Positions 1-8,148 of a stretch of 38,895 bases of DNA are shown one piece after another. Position 1 is the stretch's first letter, and each line of letters starts with the position of its first letter. Under the pieces are notes generated by a model, which did no database searches, was not told the DNA's origin, and saw nothing but the letters and a program-made list of their open reading frames with translations. The translations under genes and the position numbers were made by a program. Origin of the DNA: Acidobacteriaceae bacterium (GTDB taxonomy: Bacteria > Acidobacteriota > Terriglobia > Terriglobales > Acidobacteriaceae); NCBI GenBank assembly GCA_025361625.1, contig JANYKL010000108.1, positions 1 through 38,895 on the forward strand. The letters run 5' to 3'.

Positions 1-58
1 CGTTCCTTCCCCTGCACCCCATCCTGGCTGGAACCGTAAGACCGGACAGCCATCCTTA

Positions 59-310
59 TTAATACAGGTGGGGCCAAATGTGAGTATCAAGGTGGGGCCA
101 AATCAGGTTGTCAAACGCAGGTATCCCTAGACTGTGAAGGAGATGGCCGTACTTGATGAGTGAACCGCTATAAGGTAGACCGTTGAAAGTCGCCTTTACA
201 GGGACTCTTGCTTTGGTGCCGAATTCCTTCTCGGTATCATACGGAAAAAGCACATAAGCCCCTCCGCCGGCGCCTGCTTCAATTTTTGCCTTGAATTTGT
301 TTTTCTTCAT
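59..310 (-). pseudogene. DUF1905 protein, 3' end replaced by an IS21-like terminus
   Basis: The first ~65 residues match the DUF1905 (YdeI-associated) beta-barrel pattern: KFKAKIEAG, then GGGAYVLFPYD, then the family's RVPVKATFNG and YSGSLIKYG...LHSLGIP. Family members continue after LGIP with an acidic helix and a strand ending near PR. Here the frame turns at AFDN into a tail (NLIWPHLDTHIWPHLY) encoded by the repeated element end at 67-119, so the protein is truncated. I chose ATG at 310; a TTG at 322 in the same frame is an alternative, and neither has a strong ribosome binding site. The family's function is unknown. Domain recognition is solid; loss of function is inferred. Confidence 0.72.
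67..119. mobile_element. Terminus of an IS21-like insertion sequence
   Basis: GGTGGGGCCAAAT occurs at 67-79 and again at 91-103, a 24-bp period, and the block ends in ...GTCAAACGCA. Read on the minus strand it starts TGCGTTTGAC and carries two GGCCCCACC repeats. IS21-family elements typically have TG...CA ends with several internal transposase-binding repeats, which fits. It sits exactly where the DUF1905 reading frame stops matching its family. No transposase gene is visible; it would lie left of the window or be lost. Confidence 0.55.
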
Positions 311-533
311 TTGCTTAGGCAATTTCTCACGCTGCGGCCCTCAATTTACTTAGGATTAAACTATTTCCCCTCACAGCGCTCCACCCAACGATAACTTCCG
401 GGGCGTCGGCTAAACTCTCCTAACGGGATAACTAAAGGTTCGACCGGAATAGTTGTGGGCATTAATGGAGTTGCTGCTTGCGCCAGTCATTAGTGAACGG
501 TGGCCGACGTGAAAAGACTGTCTCCTGATCCGG
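311..533. other. Non-coding stretch, nothing recognised
   Basis: No convincing coding frame, RNA gene or repeat is visible between the DUF1905 start and the kinase-TPR remnant. Confidence 0.5.
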
Positions 534-815
534 CTATTGCAGCTTCGCGTACTCCGTCTCAGCTTGCTTCAGAATGGGAATGTCGGGTTCAGCGTCTTTC
601 CACAGCGCGAAAATCCTGATACGCGGTTTTCGCTTTGGCACTGTCGCCTACGATCGCGTAGGCGCGCCCACAGCGAGACGAGCCAAGACTCCTGTTTTGC
701 AGGCCACTACTATGCCGCAGCGGTTGACAATTTTCTGGAACTCGACGACGGCAGGTGCGCCATTTTTCGCTGCAACGTAGGCCTAACCTCGAACATACGC
801 GGGATAGTTGTGATC
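534..815 (-). pseudogene. Remnant of the C-terminus of a TPR-containing Ser/Thr protein kinase
   Basis: Read right to left, three frames together spell a familiar acidobacterial kinase C-terminus: NYPAYVRG, an in-frame TAG, AYVAAKNGAPAVVEFQKIV, then YAIVGDSAKAKTAYQDF, and after a 2-base loss ALWKDAEPDIPILKQAE and TEYAKLQ followed by a stop at 534-536. The order and spacing match the TPR region ending ...LWKDADPDIPILKQAKAEYAKLQ that I know from the many predicted Ser/Thr kinases with TPR tails in Acidobacteria. The kinase domain itself is absent. The forward open frame over the same bases is a shadow. Confidence 0.75.
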
Positions 816-932
816 TTGGGAAACGTTACGGCTGCGCGTAAGGGTTCCCTTCCTCCAAATGCACCGATACCAGCGTTCAACACCTCGCACATCTTCTCAT
901 GTCCGGTAGACCGGGCCGTGCTTGAACAAATT

Positions 933-954
933 GGGAGGGCTGGCGCGCCCTCCC
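933..954 (-). terminator. Hairpin downstream of the GloVer protein gene
   Basis: GGGAGGGC (933-940), a 6-base loop and GCCCTCCC (947-954) form a perfect 8-bp GC-rich stem 14 bp past the stop codon. On the transcribed strand it is followed by AATTTGTT, a weak U-tract, so intrinsic termination is plausible but not ideal. Confidence 0.6.
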
Positions 955-967
955 GCAAATTATTTTG

Positions 968-2686
968 TTATGGCATAACAGTAAATGTTGCCGAAATAGC
1001 TGTTCCGCCCACAGTCGTAACGGTGATTTTCCCGGTTTTCGCCCCTGCCGGAACGGTGACACTCACCGAGCTGTCGGACTTTACGGTGAACGAGGCGTTC
1101 ACGCTCCCGAACGTCACTTTCGTGGTTTGCGTGAGGCCGGTGCCGTTGATACTGACTGCGGTTCCAACACGCCCGCTGCTCGGCGATATGATAGTAATAG
1201 TCGGTATCATTTTGAATTGCTGGTTGATGCTAGTCAAGTTGCCAGCCGGACTAACCACAGCGACGGTTCCGGTTTTGGCACCCACCGGGACCTTGGCGGT
1301 CAGATACGTACCCGAAGAAACAATATAGGAAATGGCATTCACTCCGCCGAAAGATACAGCAGTAGCTCCCGTGAAACCTTGTCCGAGGATGCTGACCATG
1401 CTTCCCACTGTGCCACTGGTGTTTTGCAGTCTGATGAATGGGGGAGCGCCGACATTCAAACTGTAAAATACTCCGCCGCCTTGCGTGTCACCACGGTTGG
1501 TGTCGCCGTACAAAATCCCATTGGTATGCTGCACCATCGTTACTTCCGGGGTAGCGCCATGAGTGTTGTCAAAGTTGTAGAGTACGGAAAACGCGCCCGC
1601 GGATGTGACTTTGAAAATGGTGCCATAACCAAGAGTGCCCCCAGCTGAAGTCGTGCCGTAGAAATTGCCATCACTGGCTTGCACTACGCCGGCATCGGGA
1701 TTCTGGCCGTCGGGGCCGTTAAAGCTATGGAGGACTGTCAACGCGCCCGTGGGTGTCATCTTAAATACGACGCCCAATTTTTTCGCCCCACCCTCAGACG
1801 TGGTGCCATAGAAGTTGCCATCGCTCGCTTGAGTTACCGGACCGATCGGCCCTGCGCCGTCCGTCTGAACAAACTCGTGGAGGAATGTGACTTGACCACT
1901 GGCCGTCATTTTGAAGATTGTCCCGCAGCTAAAGGAAGCAAACGCGGCGACACAAGTACTCGATAGAGACTTGCCGCCGGCGGTCGTTGTTCCGTAGAAG
2001 CTACCATCGGTACCTTGAATGAAGGGCGCATTGGGGGTGTATCCACCACTGCTCAAGCTGAATACATGAAGAATTTTGTATTTGCCCGTCGAGGTTATTT
2101 GATACGCCATGCCGTCACCCGTACCATCCTCGGAGTGGGGTGTGGTTCCATAAAAATTTCCGTCCGCGCCTTGAACCGGAGGGGAATCTGGAATGTAGCC
2201 ATCGATACACGGATATTTGCAAGTGCCGAAGTTATATAACGTGGTGAGGGTCCCACTCGGTGTCAGCTTGAAAATGGTTCCGGCGTTGAAAATTCCCGAA
2301 TTCTGTGTTGTGCCGTAAAAGTTCCCATCGTTTCCCAGCGAAAGACCTCCAAGAGGTGAATAGCCTGTACCAGTCGGCTTGAAGTCGTAAACCGTGAGAA
2401 CTCCTGAGGATGGGTTTATGCTGAATGCCGCGCCGCAGTAGGAGCAGGCCCCGAGCGGAGTATTCGGCGCGGTGCTGTACAGGTTGCCATCGCGGCCCTG
2501 GCTGATTACACCCGAATATCGAGGGTTTTCGGGGTCTCCAGCTTTAGCCCCGAATTCATAGAGCGGTGTATAGATTTGAGCGGCTGAGTAATTGGCAGTG
2601 CAGGCGATCAACACAAGCAATGCGAGCGCGACGGTAGGCAACGGAGCCAAGGGCTGGGAGGTGTCCCGAGCCAACGATGGGTGCAT
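968..2686 (-). CDS. Secreted GloVer-repeat propeller protein with C-terminal IPT/TIG domains
   Basis: A 572-residue exported protein. Residues ~15-36 form a signal peptide (hydrophobic LALLVLIACTA, cleavage near SAAQ). Residues ~40-410 hold about eight copies of the GloVer tandem repeat, each with a DGNFYGTT-like strand followed by GTIFKLTPSG / LTVLHSF, expected to build a beta-propeller. Residues ~415-572 hold two IPT/TIG immunoglobulin-like domains (VSILGQGFTGATAVSFGG, then the same pattern near VSINGTGLTQTTKVTFG). Such proteins are abundant in soil Acidobacteria and their ligand is unknown. No anchor is visible, so it is probably released or held at the surface by other means. It stands alone, with a hairpin just after the stop. 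Confidence 0.9.
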   Translation of the reverse strand: MHPSLARDTSQPLAPLPTVALALLVLIACTANYSAAQIYTPLYEFGAKAGDPENPRYSGVISQGRDGNLYSTAPNTPLGACSYCGAAFSINPSSGVLTVYDFKPTGTGYSPLGGLSLGNDGNFYGTTQNSGIFNAGTIFKLTPSGTLTTLYNFGTCKYPCIDGYIPDSPPVQGADGNFYGTTPHSEDGTGDGMAYQITSTGKYKILHVFSLSSGGYTPNAPFIQGTDGSFYGTTTAGGKSLSSTCVAAFASFSCGTIFKMTASGQVTFLHEFVQTDGAGPIGPVTQASDGNFYGTTSEGGAKKLGVVFKMTPTGALTVLHSFNGPDGQNPDAGVVQASDGNFYGTTSAGGTLGYGTIFKVTSAGAFSVLYNFDNTHGATPEVTMVQHTNGILYGDTNRGDTQGGGVFYSLNVGAPPFIRLQNTSGTVGSMVSILGQGFTGATAVSFGGVNAISYIVSSGTYLTAKVPVGAKTGTVAVVSPAGNLTSINQQFKMIPTITIISPSSGRVGTAVSINGTGLTQTTKVTFGSVNASFTVKSDSSVSVTVPAGAKTGKITVTTVGGTAISATFTVMP

Positions 2687-2699
2687 ATTTCTCCTTCGA

Positions 2700-3325
2700 T
2701 TTGTATATGGATTGTCCTGCTACCCCTGGGATGGATGCGTTGACTGAAGCGGGACTAACCGTGGCAATAAACTAGCCCTTATTACACCCCTGAGTCAAGC
2801 TAATGGAGTCTTCCAATAAATGTGGACACCCTTATTCTTCAAGAGATTCGAGGGTTGTCTCGAGGCTCTTACCTTAGCTCAAAGAACACGTGCGACATGT
2901 TGCCTCGTAATTTTGGCCGGTATGTAGCACACAGTGGCGTGACATTTTTCCGTTTTCGTAACGCGGCCAGAACCGGCGCGAGGTTCGATGAATTTTTGGA
3001 CGGGCTCGATGTGAGAATGAGCATGCGATTCCGACTAACTATAGCTTGGCAGGAGTGCCTGGCGTAACCCGCTTCAAGCCATCATTCACTGGACTTCAAG
3101 GCATACTGAGATCCGCATGTTCCCTTCCGACCGGCCGTCTCAGCCGTTCCCGGCCTGATCGCGATCGCCTTCTACCGTCCGGCTTGTGCACAATTCGGTT
3201 TTTGGTTGTGGCTCATGCGATGGTAATGCCTCGTTGCATGGCGGGCCGACAAAGACAAAGCTCTCATCCTGCGATGCGTTCGTATCTCTTTGCAACGTCA
3301 GACCAACATCCAGACACCACCTCGT
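2700..3325. other. Intergenic region, nothing recognised
   Basis: About 620 bp between divergent neighbours. Short forward frames at 2822-3067 and 3046-3345 overlap each other, have no convincing ribosome binding sites and resemble nothing I know. No remnant of a neighbouring family could be read in either strand. Confidence 0.5.
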
Positions 3326-4312
3326 TTAGGAAGAGTTTTGGTTAGAATCGGGGTCCGACTTTAGCATCGTGTCCGGTCGTTTCCGCATTAGCACCTTGCG
3401 ACCCTCTTCTGTGAACTCGACGGTGTCCATCAACTGATTGATCAGGAATACGCCTCGCCCGCCTCCCTTAAATAAATTGTCGCCTTCGAGCGGGTTGGGC
3501 ACGGCCGCCACATCGAACCCTGCTCCAGGGTCGCGGACTACAATGACGAGTTCCCCTGTCGAGTCAAAGGTGACGCAACACTGCACTTGCTTTTTTGGAT
3601 CGTTCTTGCAACCGTGGCGGATAGCGTTTGCCAGCGCTTCATCCAAGGCGAGTTCGACGTCCATAATCTCTTTCTCGGGCCATCGTTTGCTCGCGAGGAG
3701 TTCACTCACGCCAGAGGTCACCTTTCCCATTGCTGCCAGATCGGCGGGAATTACGATGTTTAGTTTGCAGGTAGAGCAATAGGGGATAAGAGCAGTGAGC
3801 GTCTTGATGCCTTCGAGAGCGACGCGCAACTCTTCAAGGTTGCGCCGCAGTTCGAGTTGCGCTGCCACCTGGCGCTCAAGCGCCTGGAGCGCGTGATTCT
3901 GATCGTCAGTGAGCTTACGCGGGACATAATCGATCACGCACAGAGTGCCAAGCGCGTAGCCATCCTCCGTCGTGATCGGGGCCCCTGCATAAAAACGGAT
4001 GTGCGGATCGCCCTGCACAAGCGGGTTGTCGCGGAATCGCGCGTCATTCAACGCATCGGCTACGGTAAAAACGCCTTGTTGGCGAATGGCGTGTGCGCAG
4101 AAGGAGACGCTACGCGAGGTCTCCCGGGCCTCAAGACCAACCCGCGACTTAAACCACTGGCGGTCCTCGTCCACCAGAGTGATTAGGGCGATCGGGGTAC
4201 CACAGATCTGCGAAGCGATCAGCGTTAGGTCATCGAATGCCTGCTCCGGGACTGTGTCCAAGATTCTGTACTGGCGTAGGGCATTCAGCCTTCCATCTTC
4301 GTTAGAGATCAC
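3326..4312 (-). CDS. GAF-domain protein with RsbW-like ATPase (anti-sigma type) domain
   Basis: A 328-residue cytoplasmic regulator. Residues ~15-150 are a GAF domain of the type found in bacterial sensors (RLNALRQYRILDTVPEQAFDDL, IALITLVDEDRQWFKS, FYAGAPI, ALGTLCVID). A short PYCSTCK motif follows at 177-183, a linker often seen before kinase modules. Residues ~190-310 are a GHKL ATPase of the RsbW/SpoIIAB group: N-box DEALANAIRHG (224-234), G1 DPGAGFD (261-267), G2 GGGRGVFLI (283-291). There is no H-box histidine, so it probably acts by switching partners or as a Ser/Thr kinase on an anti-anti-sigma factor, with the GAF domain sensing a signal. No anti-sigma antagonist or sigma gene is next to it, so the partner is unknown. 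Confidence 0.88.
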   Translation of the reverse strand: MISNEDGRLNALRQYRILDTVPEQAFDDLTLIASQICGTPIALITLVDEDRQWFKSRVGLEARETSRSVSFCAHAIRQQGVFTVADALNDARFRDNPLVQGDPHIRFYAGAPITTEDGYALGTLCVIDYVPRKLTDDQNHALQALERQVAAQLELRRNLEELRVALEGIKTLTALIPYCSTCKLNIVIPADLAAMGKVTSGVSELLASKRWPEKEIMDVELALDEALANAIRHGCKNDPKKQVQCCVTFDSTGELVIVVRDPGAGFDVAAVPNPLEGDNLFKGGGRGVFLINQLMDTVEFTEEGRKVLMRKRPDTMLKSDPDSNQNSS

Positions 4313-4624
4313 GATGTCTTCCTCCGACGCGAAGCGATTCTAACCTCTGTGGATCGTCATACTGACACGAAATATACAGCAATTTACGAAGGGCGGGCGT
4401 GGGTTCGTTACCAGCCTCCGAGTCACTCGTTGAAACGCTGGCGGGGCAACTGCGTCGTGAACTTGGCTTTCGGATGCTGGCCAATCGCGGCTTGTGCTGT
4501 GACCCGGCAATCGTTCCTTATGCCCGAATAAATACTGATAATGAGGTGGTTACCATCATTCCAACTTTGGCCGCTATCGACTGTCGGCCAGGCTTCTGCA
4601 CGCGGACGCTTTTCCTAATCGATG
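4313..4624. other. Intergenic region, nothing recognised
   Basis: Upstream of the GAF-HATPase gene and before the decayed fragment that starts near 4625. The forward frame running 4399-4917 crosses the decayed fragment and resembles no known family, so I do not call it. Confidence 0.45.
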
Positions 4625-4840
4625 CGAAGGCGGCGTGGTGCTCCCCCGGCCTCGCATTCGGTGAGAACTTACTCGGACGACAAGGGGAGCGCGTCAGAAT
4701 TGGCTACGAAGCAAGCTCGACGGCAAGGATTATCCCGTCACTGGAAAGCCTTTTGTCAGATTCGATTTCGTATCAGCGCGTGGAAACACGTCAAAGGGCA
4801 CTACCAACTTTAGACACCCGAGATTGGTACGGCGATGATC
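4625..4840 (+). pseudogene. Remnant of a small secreted acidobacterial protein
   Basis: Pieces in shifted frames read GAPPASHSVRTYSDDKGSAS, then KLDGKDYPVTG, then SDSISYQRV, then SKGTT. Order and spacing match a family of small exported acidobacterial proteins of unknown function that I know by the pattern SKFxPGPPPKSxxRTY ... KYDGKDYPVTG ... SxxIxxKRVDxxTxxGTxKKDGKV. The signal peptide and most of the C-terminal half are missing and at least two frameshifts separate the pieces. Recognition is from memory of the family pattern, so confidence is moderate. Confidence 0.55.
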
Positions 4841-4939
4841 AGAAACGTGTAGCCGGTCCGCCCACCCGGACGATGCGAGACATTTATTCTTTGAAATTTT
4901 TGGCCGGCGAGAAGTAGTATGCTCAGTACGTAAGGGGCT

Positions 4940-5974
4940 ATGGAATCGCACTCAATTGCAATCTGCGAGAATGCTGGAGAACGTGAATCGGTGATGAAGC
5001 TGGTGGAGATCTCTGCTGGCTACTGGTTGCCACGAGCCTTACATGTGGTGGCGGATTTGGGGGTCGCAGACGCACTCGATGAGGAACCCCGGTCAGCAGA
5101 CTACCTTGCTGCAGAAGTCGGCGTTAACGCTGATGCGTTGGACCGAGTGCTGCGACTTCTAGCGTCGCACGACGTGTTCCGTCGGAATGAAGGTAAATAC
5201 GAGCACAACGCCCTTTCTCTTGCACTACGCAGCGACCATCCGCAGTCGATGCGAGCATATGTCCGCCTGGTGGGCCTTCCTGTTTTCTGGAAGAGCTGGG
5301 GAGCGCTTGAGGAGGTAGTTCGCAGCGGCAAGCCGGCAGTGACCGACATTTTTGCATATTTGAAAGAGCATCCCCGGGAAACGGAGATCTTCGACGCGGG
5401 TATGAAGTCGAAGGCCCAAAGTGCAATTTCACCCGTCATCGCGGCCTATGACTTTTCCCAGCTTGGCACAATTGCTGACATTGGTGGAGGCCTCGGGCAC
5501 TTGCTCAAGGCAATACTGAAATCGTCCCCGAAATCGCGCGGGGTTTTATTTGACCAGGCACATGTCATCGAGCGCGTTGAACCCGATCAGGCAATCGGCA
5601 CCCGATTGACATTGCAAGCCGGTGACTTTTTTCGCGGCCCGCTTCCATCCTGCGACGCTTACATGGTTATGGAGGTCCTCCACGATTGGACCGACAAGCA
5701 ATCGCGTCAGATCCTACAGCAGATCCGTAGCGCGGCGTCAGGTGCGGCGAAGCTGTTAGTGATCGAAACTATGTTGCCTAGTGCAAGCGCGTGGACGGCG
5801 GGGCAAGGCGAACACTTCGGCCACAGTCTCGACATCAACATGTTAGTCCTCACAGGCGGGCGCGAGCGGACATCGGATGAATTTGCGCGGTTATTTGCCG
5901 ACTCGGGATGGCGGTTCTTGCGTGTAATGCCTACGGCCAGCCCGTATTCCATCGTAGAGGCGATCACCGCTTAA
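4940..5974 (+). CDS. SAM-dependent O-methyltransferase (plant-type/hydroxyindole family)
   Basis: A 344-residue protein with the two-part build of this O-methyltransferase family. A winged-helix dimerisation domain comes first (LHVVADLGVADALDE, LAAEVGVNADALDRVLRLLASHDVF, residues ~35-90), then the Rossmann-fold catalytic domain with SAM motif I IADIGGGLGHLL (~177-188), the acidic region following it, and EVLHDW (~247-252), where the His is the usual catalytic-base position. It should methylate a hydroxyl of a small aromatic or secondary metabolite; the substrate cannot be read. ATG at 4940 has AAGGGG only 2 bases upstream. A second ATG at 4994 (MKLVEISAGYW) follows GGAGAA at a better distance and is where family similarity begins, so the true start may be there. 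It stands alone. Confidence 0.88.
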   Translation: MESHSIAICENAGERESVMKLVEISAGYWLPRALHVVADLGVADALDEEPRSADYLAAEVGVNADALDRVLRLLASHDVFRRNEGKYEHNALSLALRSDHPQSMRAYVRLVGLPVFWKSWGALEEVVRSGKPAVTDIFAYLKEHPRETEIFDAGMKSKAQSAISPVIAAYDFSQLGTIADIGGGLGHLLKAILKSSPKSRGVLFDQAHVIERVEPDQAIGTRLTLQAGDFFRGPLPSCDAYMVMEVLHDWTDKQSRQILQQIRSAASGAAKLLVIETMLPSASAWTAGQGEHFGHSLDINMLVLTGGRERTSDEFARLFADSGWRFLRVMPTASPYSIVEAITA

Positions 5975-6131
5975 AGTGGTGCTGGGCGCAAGCAAGATAC
6001 GGACTGATTGTCCTCCGGTCCACTGTGGGCTATAACTTCTGGCCCAGTCGGATTCCGGCACGACGTAGTCGCCCCATGCGGCGCTCTATCGGGACTCTGA
6101 TTCATGCTATGCATAGTAGACACGTTTTGAA

Positions 6132-6375
6132 ATTTTTAATGAGACCGGCAACACGGAGGTCGACGTGTCTCCTTTTCCCGGCGTCAATGGCAAGTGGCAG
6201 GTGTTCGGGGGGCGGGAGCCGAAGTGGCAACAACGATCAAGCAATTGTTTTATATGTCTACGGACGAAAAGATTACGACATTATCCGGTCATGCCGCCTC
6301 TGGCTTCAGGTTGGTACATTAGTGCCCCTGTTTCGGCCGTCTCCACATCGCGCAGAATGCGGATCGGGTCATGAG
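6132..6375 (+). pseudogene. Remnant of a PD40/WD40-like Ser/Thr kinase C-terminus
   Basis: From 6138 the frame reads NETGNTEVDVSPFPG, then GKWQVFGGREPKWQQ. After an indel it continues LFYMSTDEKIT, and after another shift GFQVGTLVPLF. This is the last propeller blade of the large acidobacterial family of Ser/Thr protein kinases with PD40 tails, whose typical reading is VYVxPFPG-GGKWQVSTGGGxEPRWRRDGKELFYxSxDGKLM ... F-GxPxPLF. No kinase domain remains. Degradation continues to ~6450, where nothing clear can be read. Confidence 0.72.
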
Positions 6376-6756
6376 AGAAACGTGCTGCGGACTGCCGGCA
6401 GCATTGTCGCTAACACTCAATGCTGCGCTGCGCGCCCCGCTTGCTGTTGGGATGGCATGCTGATACAACCATTCGGTCTTGACAACTTCATGGATTTGGA
6501 GCAAACATAGATAAGATTCGTAGGGTAACTCTTGGGTATGCCAATACCCGAGTGCATATCGATCGTAAGCTGCGATCTACAAGTATTGTCGCGAACGTAT
6601 ATCTATTCCTTTGGATGATTAAGCATCGTCTTCAACGTATCTCCTTCTGAATATTTTGCCCGAATGCTGCAGGGTTTCTCACTGCATCTTGGGCGGACTG
6701 TCGCAGAGTTTGTACCGCCCCCCCCAGGAGGGGCGCGTCGGAGGAGTTTTTCAAAA
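6376..6756. other. Intergenic region with one hairpin
   Basis: After the PD40 remnant no coding frame is convincing. The only structure seen is the inverted repeat at 6531-6552, listed separately. Confidence 0.45.
6531..6552. promoter_or_regulatory. Inverted repeat, possible operator or hairpin
   Basis: CTTGGGTAT (6531-6539), loop GCCA, ATACCCGAG (6544-6552): nine pairs including one G-T. No T-run follows, so it is not a standard terminator. It lies 205 bp before the next gene. Confidence 0.35.
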
Positions 6757-8073
6757 ATGCGTAAATTATCTACTTTGAAACCGATACCCAAGATTCCAAG
6801 ATCGCGGAGCCGAGAAAAGCCCATTTCGAAGGCGAGTGGAACGGCGACTAACAGCTGCATCATCAGCGCTGGTGAAGTCTTCGGCGATGGTGCGATGATC
6901 GAACTGGTCTCCGGTTCTTCTGGGCTGGATAAACCCGATCTCTTGCTATGGACCGGGAGCAAAGCGATTGTGGGATTGCGCGTCGAACATGGCGACTGCA
7001 TTTACAAGCCACCTCAACTGCCTCTGAGTCTATGCCGGGCAACGCGGTTCCCTTCCCGGTGTCACGACTACGGCTCGGCCGGCGTCCTGCTTGCCGCTAT
7101 CACCGATTTGTTTAAGAAGCATTTGCATTTTCCGGAACGGGAGTCAAGTCTGCTCTCCCGTTTTGCCATCAGCACTTGGTTGGCTGATTGCTTGACAACC
7201 GCTGCAACTTTGATGATTTCTGGGCCTGATCATGAACTGGGAATTGATGTGTTGCGTCTGCTCAGCTGCCTGTGTCGCCACCCCCTGATGTTGACTGGGG
7301 TCACTCAGGCGAGCTTTCGGTCATTGCCCACGCAATTATCCCTTACCTTGCTTCTCATCCAGCAACAAATGAACCCCAGCATGCAGCGACTGTTCCGCGA
7401 ATCGAGTTACCGCGGGTTGCACTTGCCAGGAAACCGAGGAAGCGTCGTCGATCTTTATGGTCCGAAAGCGATCTTCTGCGGGAACGATCATGCGCTCGGT
7501 ATTTTTGGCGGTGGAGGGATCCACATTTCTTTGACGCCATCACAATTGCAATCCTCGGCGTTGGATGAGCAGGTTCAAAACAAAATTGCTAACGATTTTC
7601 AGCCGCGCCTTTTGATGTACCGGCTGAAGAACTTCGGAAAGGTGCGTGAGTCAGCTGATGTCTCTGGATTTACCTCTGCAACGCGCGCGATCGCCCGCAC
7701 TCTAGCGGCATGCTTTCCGGAAGATTCGGAACTGGCACGCGATACGGTTGAGCTGCTCCGACCACAAGACGAGGAGGCCCGCGGCCAACGCTCCTGTGAC
7801 GTCAACTGCGCGATCGTTGAAATATTGCAAGGCACTATTCACGACCGAAAGCAGAAGGCAGTAAGGGTAGATGAACTTACGAACTTGGTGAACGCACTCC
7901 TACGATCTCGGGGAGAAACTCTCACATACCGAGCTGAAGAAATCGGCTGGAAGCTTCGTGACCTGAATATTCCTCGGCATACTAGAAGCTCTGGGCGGGA
8001 GGTTGTGCTTGGTGTAGGCACTAGCCAAAGCGTGCACAAATTAGCACGATTTTACGATTTGCCATGCGCATAA
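6757..8073 (+). CDS. Unknown protein, degenerate P-loop ATPase-like core
   Basis: A 438-residue protein. The start is ATG 6757, since GGAGGAG at 6740-6746 lies 10 bases upstream; an earlier in-frame ATG at 6664 has no such site and gives an odd Pro/Arg-rich leader. The core resembles the helicase/primase-like ATPases whose P-loop reads GPPGSGKTTLLRLLxCLCRR, but here the segment reads SGPDHELGIDVLRLLSCLCR (residues 155-174), so the P-loop Lys and Thr are gone. The acidic Walker B pair is likewise replaced (LTLLLIQQQM, 196-205). The downstream stretch SSYRGLHLPGNRGSVVDLYG and PKAIFCGND keeps the order expected after Walker B. The C-terminal ~120 residues look like a helical/winged-helix region. 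It is probably a non-hydrolysing derivative; the role is unknown. It may belong with the unknown gene 75 bp downstream. Confidence 0.65.
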   Translation: MRKLSTLKPIPKIPRSRSREKPISKASGTATNSCIISAGEVFGDGAMIELVSGSSGLDKPDLLLWTGSKAIVGLRVEHGDCIYKPPQLPLSLCRATRFPSRCHDYGSAGVLLAAITDLFKKHLHFPERESSLLSRFAISTWLADCLTTAATLMISGPDHELGIDVLRLLSCLCRHPLMLTGVTQASFRSLPTQLSLTLLLIQQQMNPSMQRLFRESSYRGLHLPGNRGSVVDLYGPKAIFCGNDHALGIFGGGGIHISLTPSQLQSSALDEQVQNKIANDFQPRLLMYRLKNFGKVRESADVSGFTSATRAIARTLAACFPEDSELARDTVELLRPQDEEARGQRSCDVNCAIVEILQGTIHDRKQKAVRVDELTNLVNALLRSRGETLTYRAEEIGWKLRDLNIPRHTRSSGREVVLGVGTSQSVHKLARFYDLPCA

Positions 8074-8148
8074 CGTGCATACGATGGTCGTCCCGAGTGC
8101 CAGACGAAACCCAATGTTTGTAAATGACTTATGGAGGTTATGTAGGTT

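Noticed and set aside
537-1648. Long forward frames (263 and 227 codons) over 537-1648
   Set aside because: They lie antisense to the kinase-TPR remnant and to the 3' part of the GloVer gene, with no family similarity and no ribosome binding site.
4399-4917. A 172-codon forward frame between the GAF and methyltransferase genes
   Set aside because: It crosses a decayed fragment readable in other frames and matches nothing; most likely chance.
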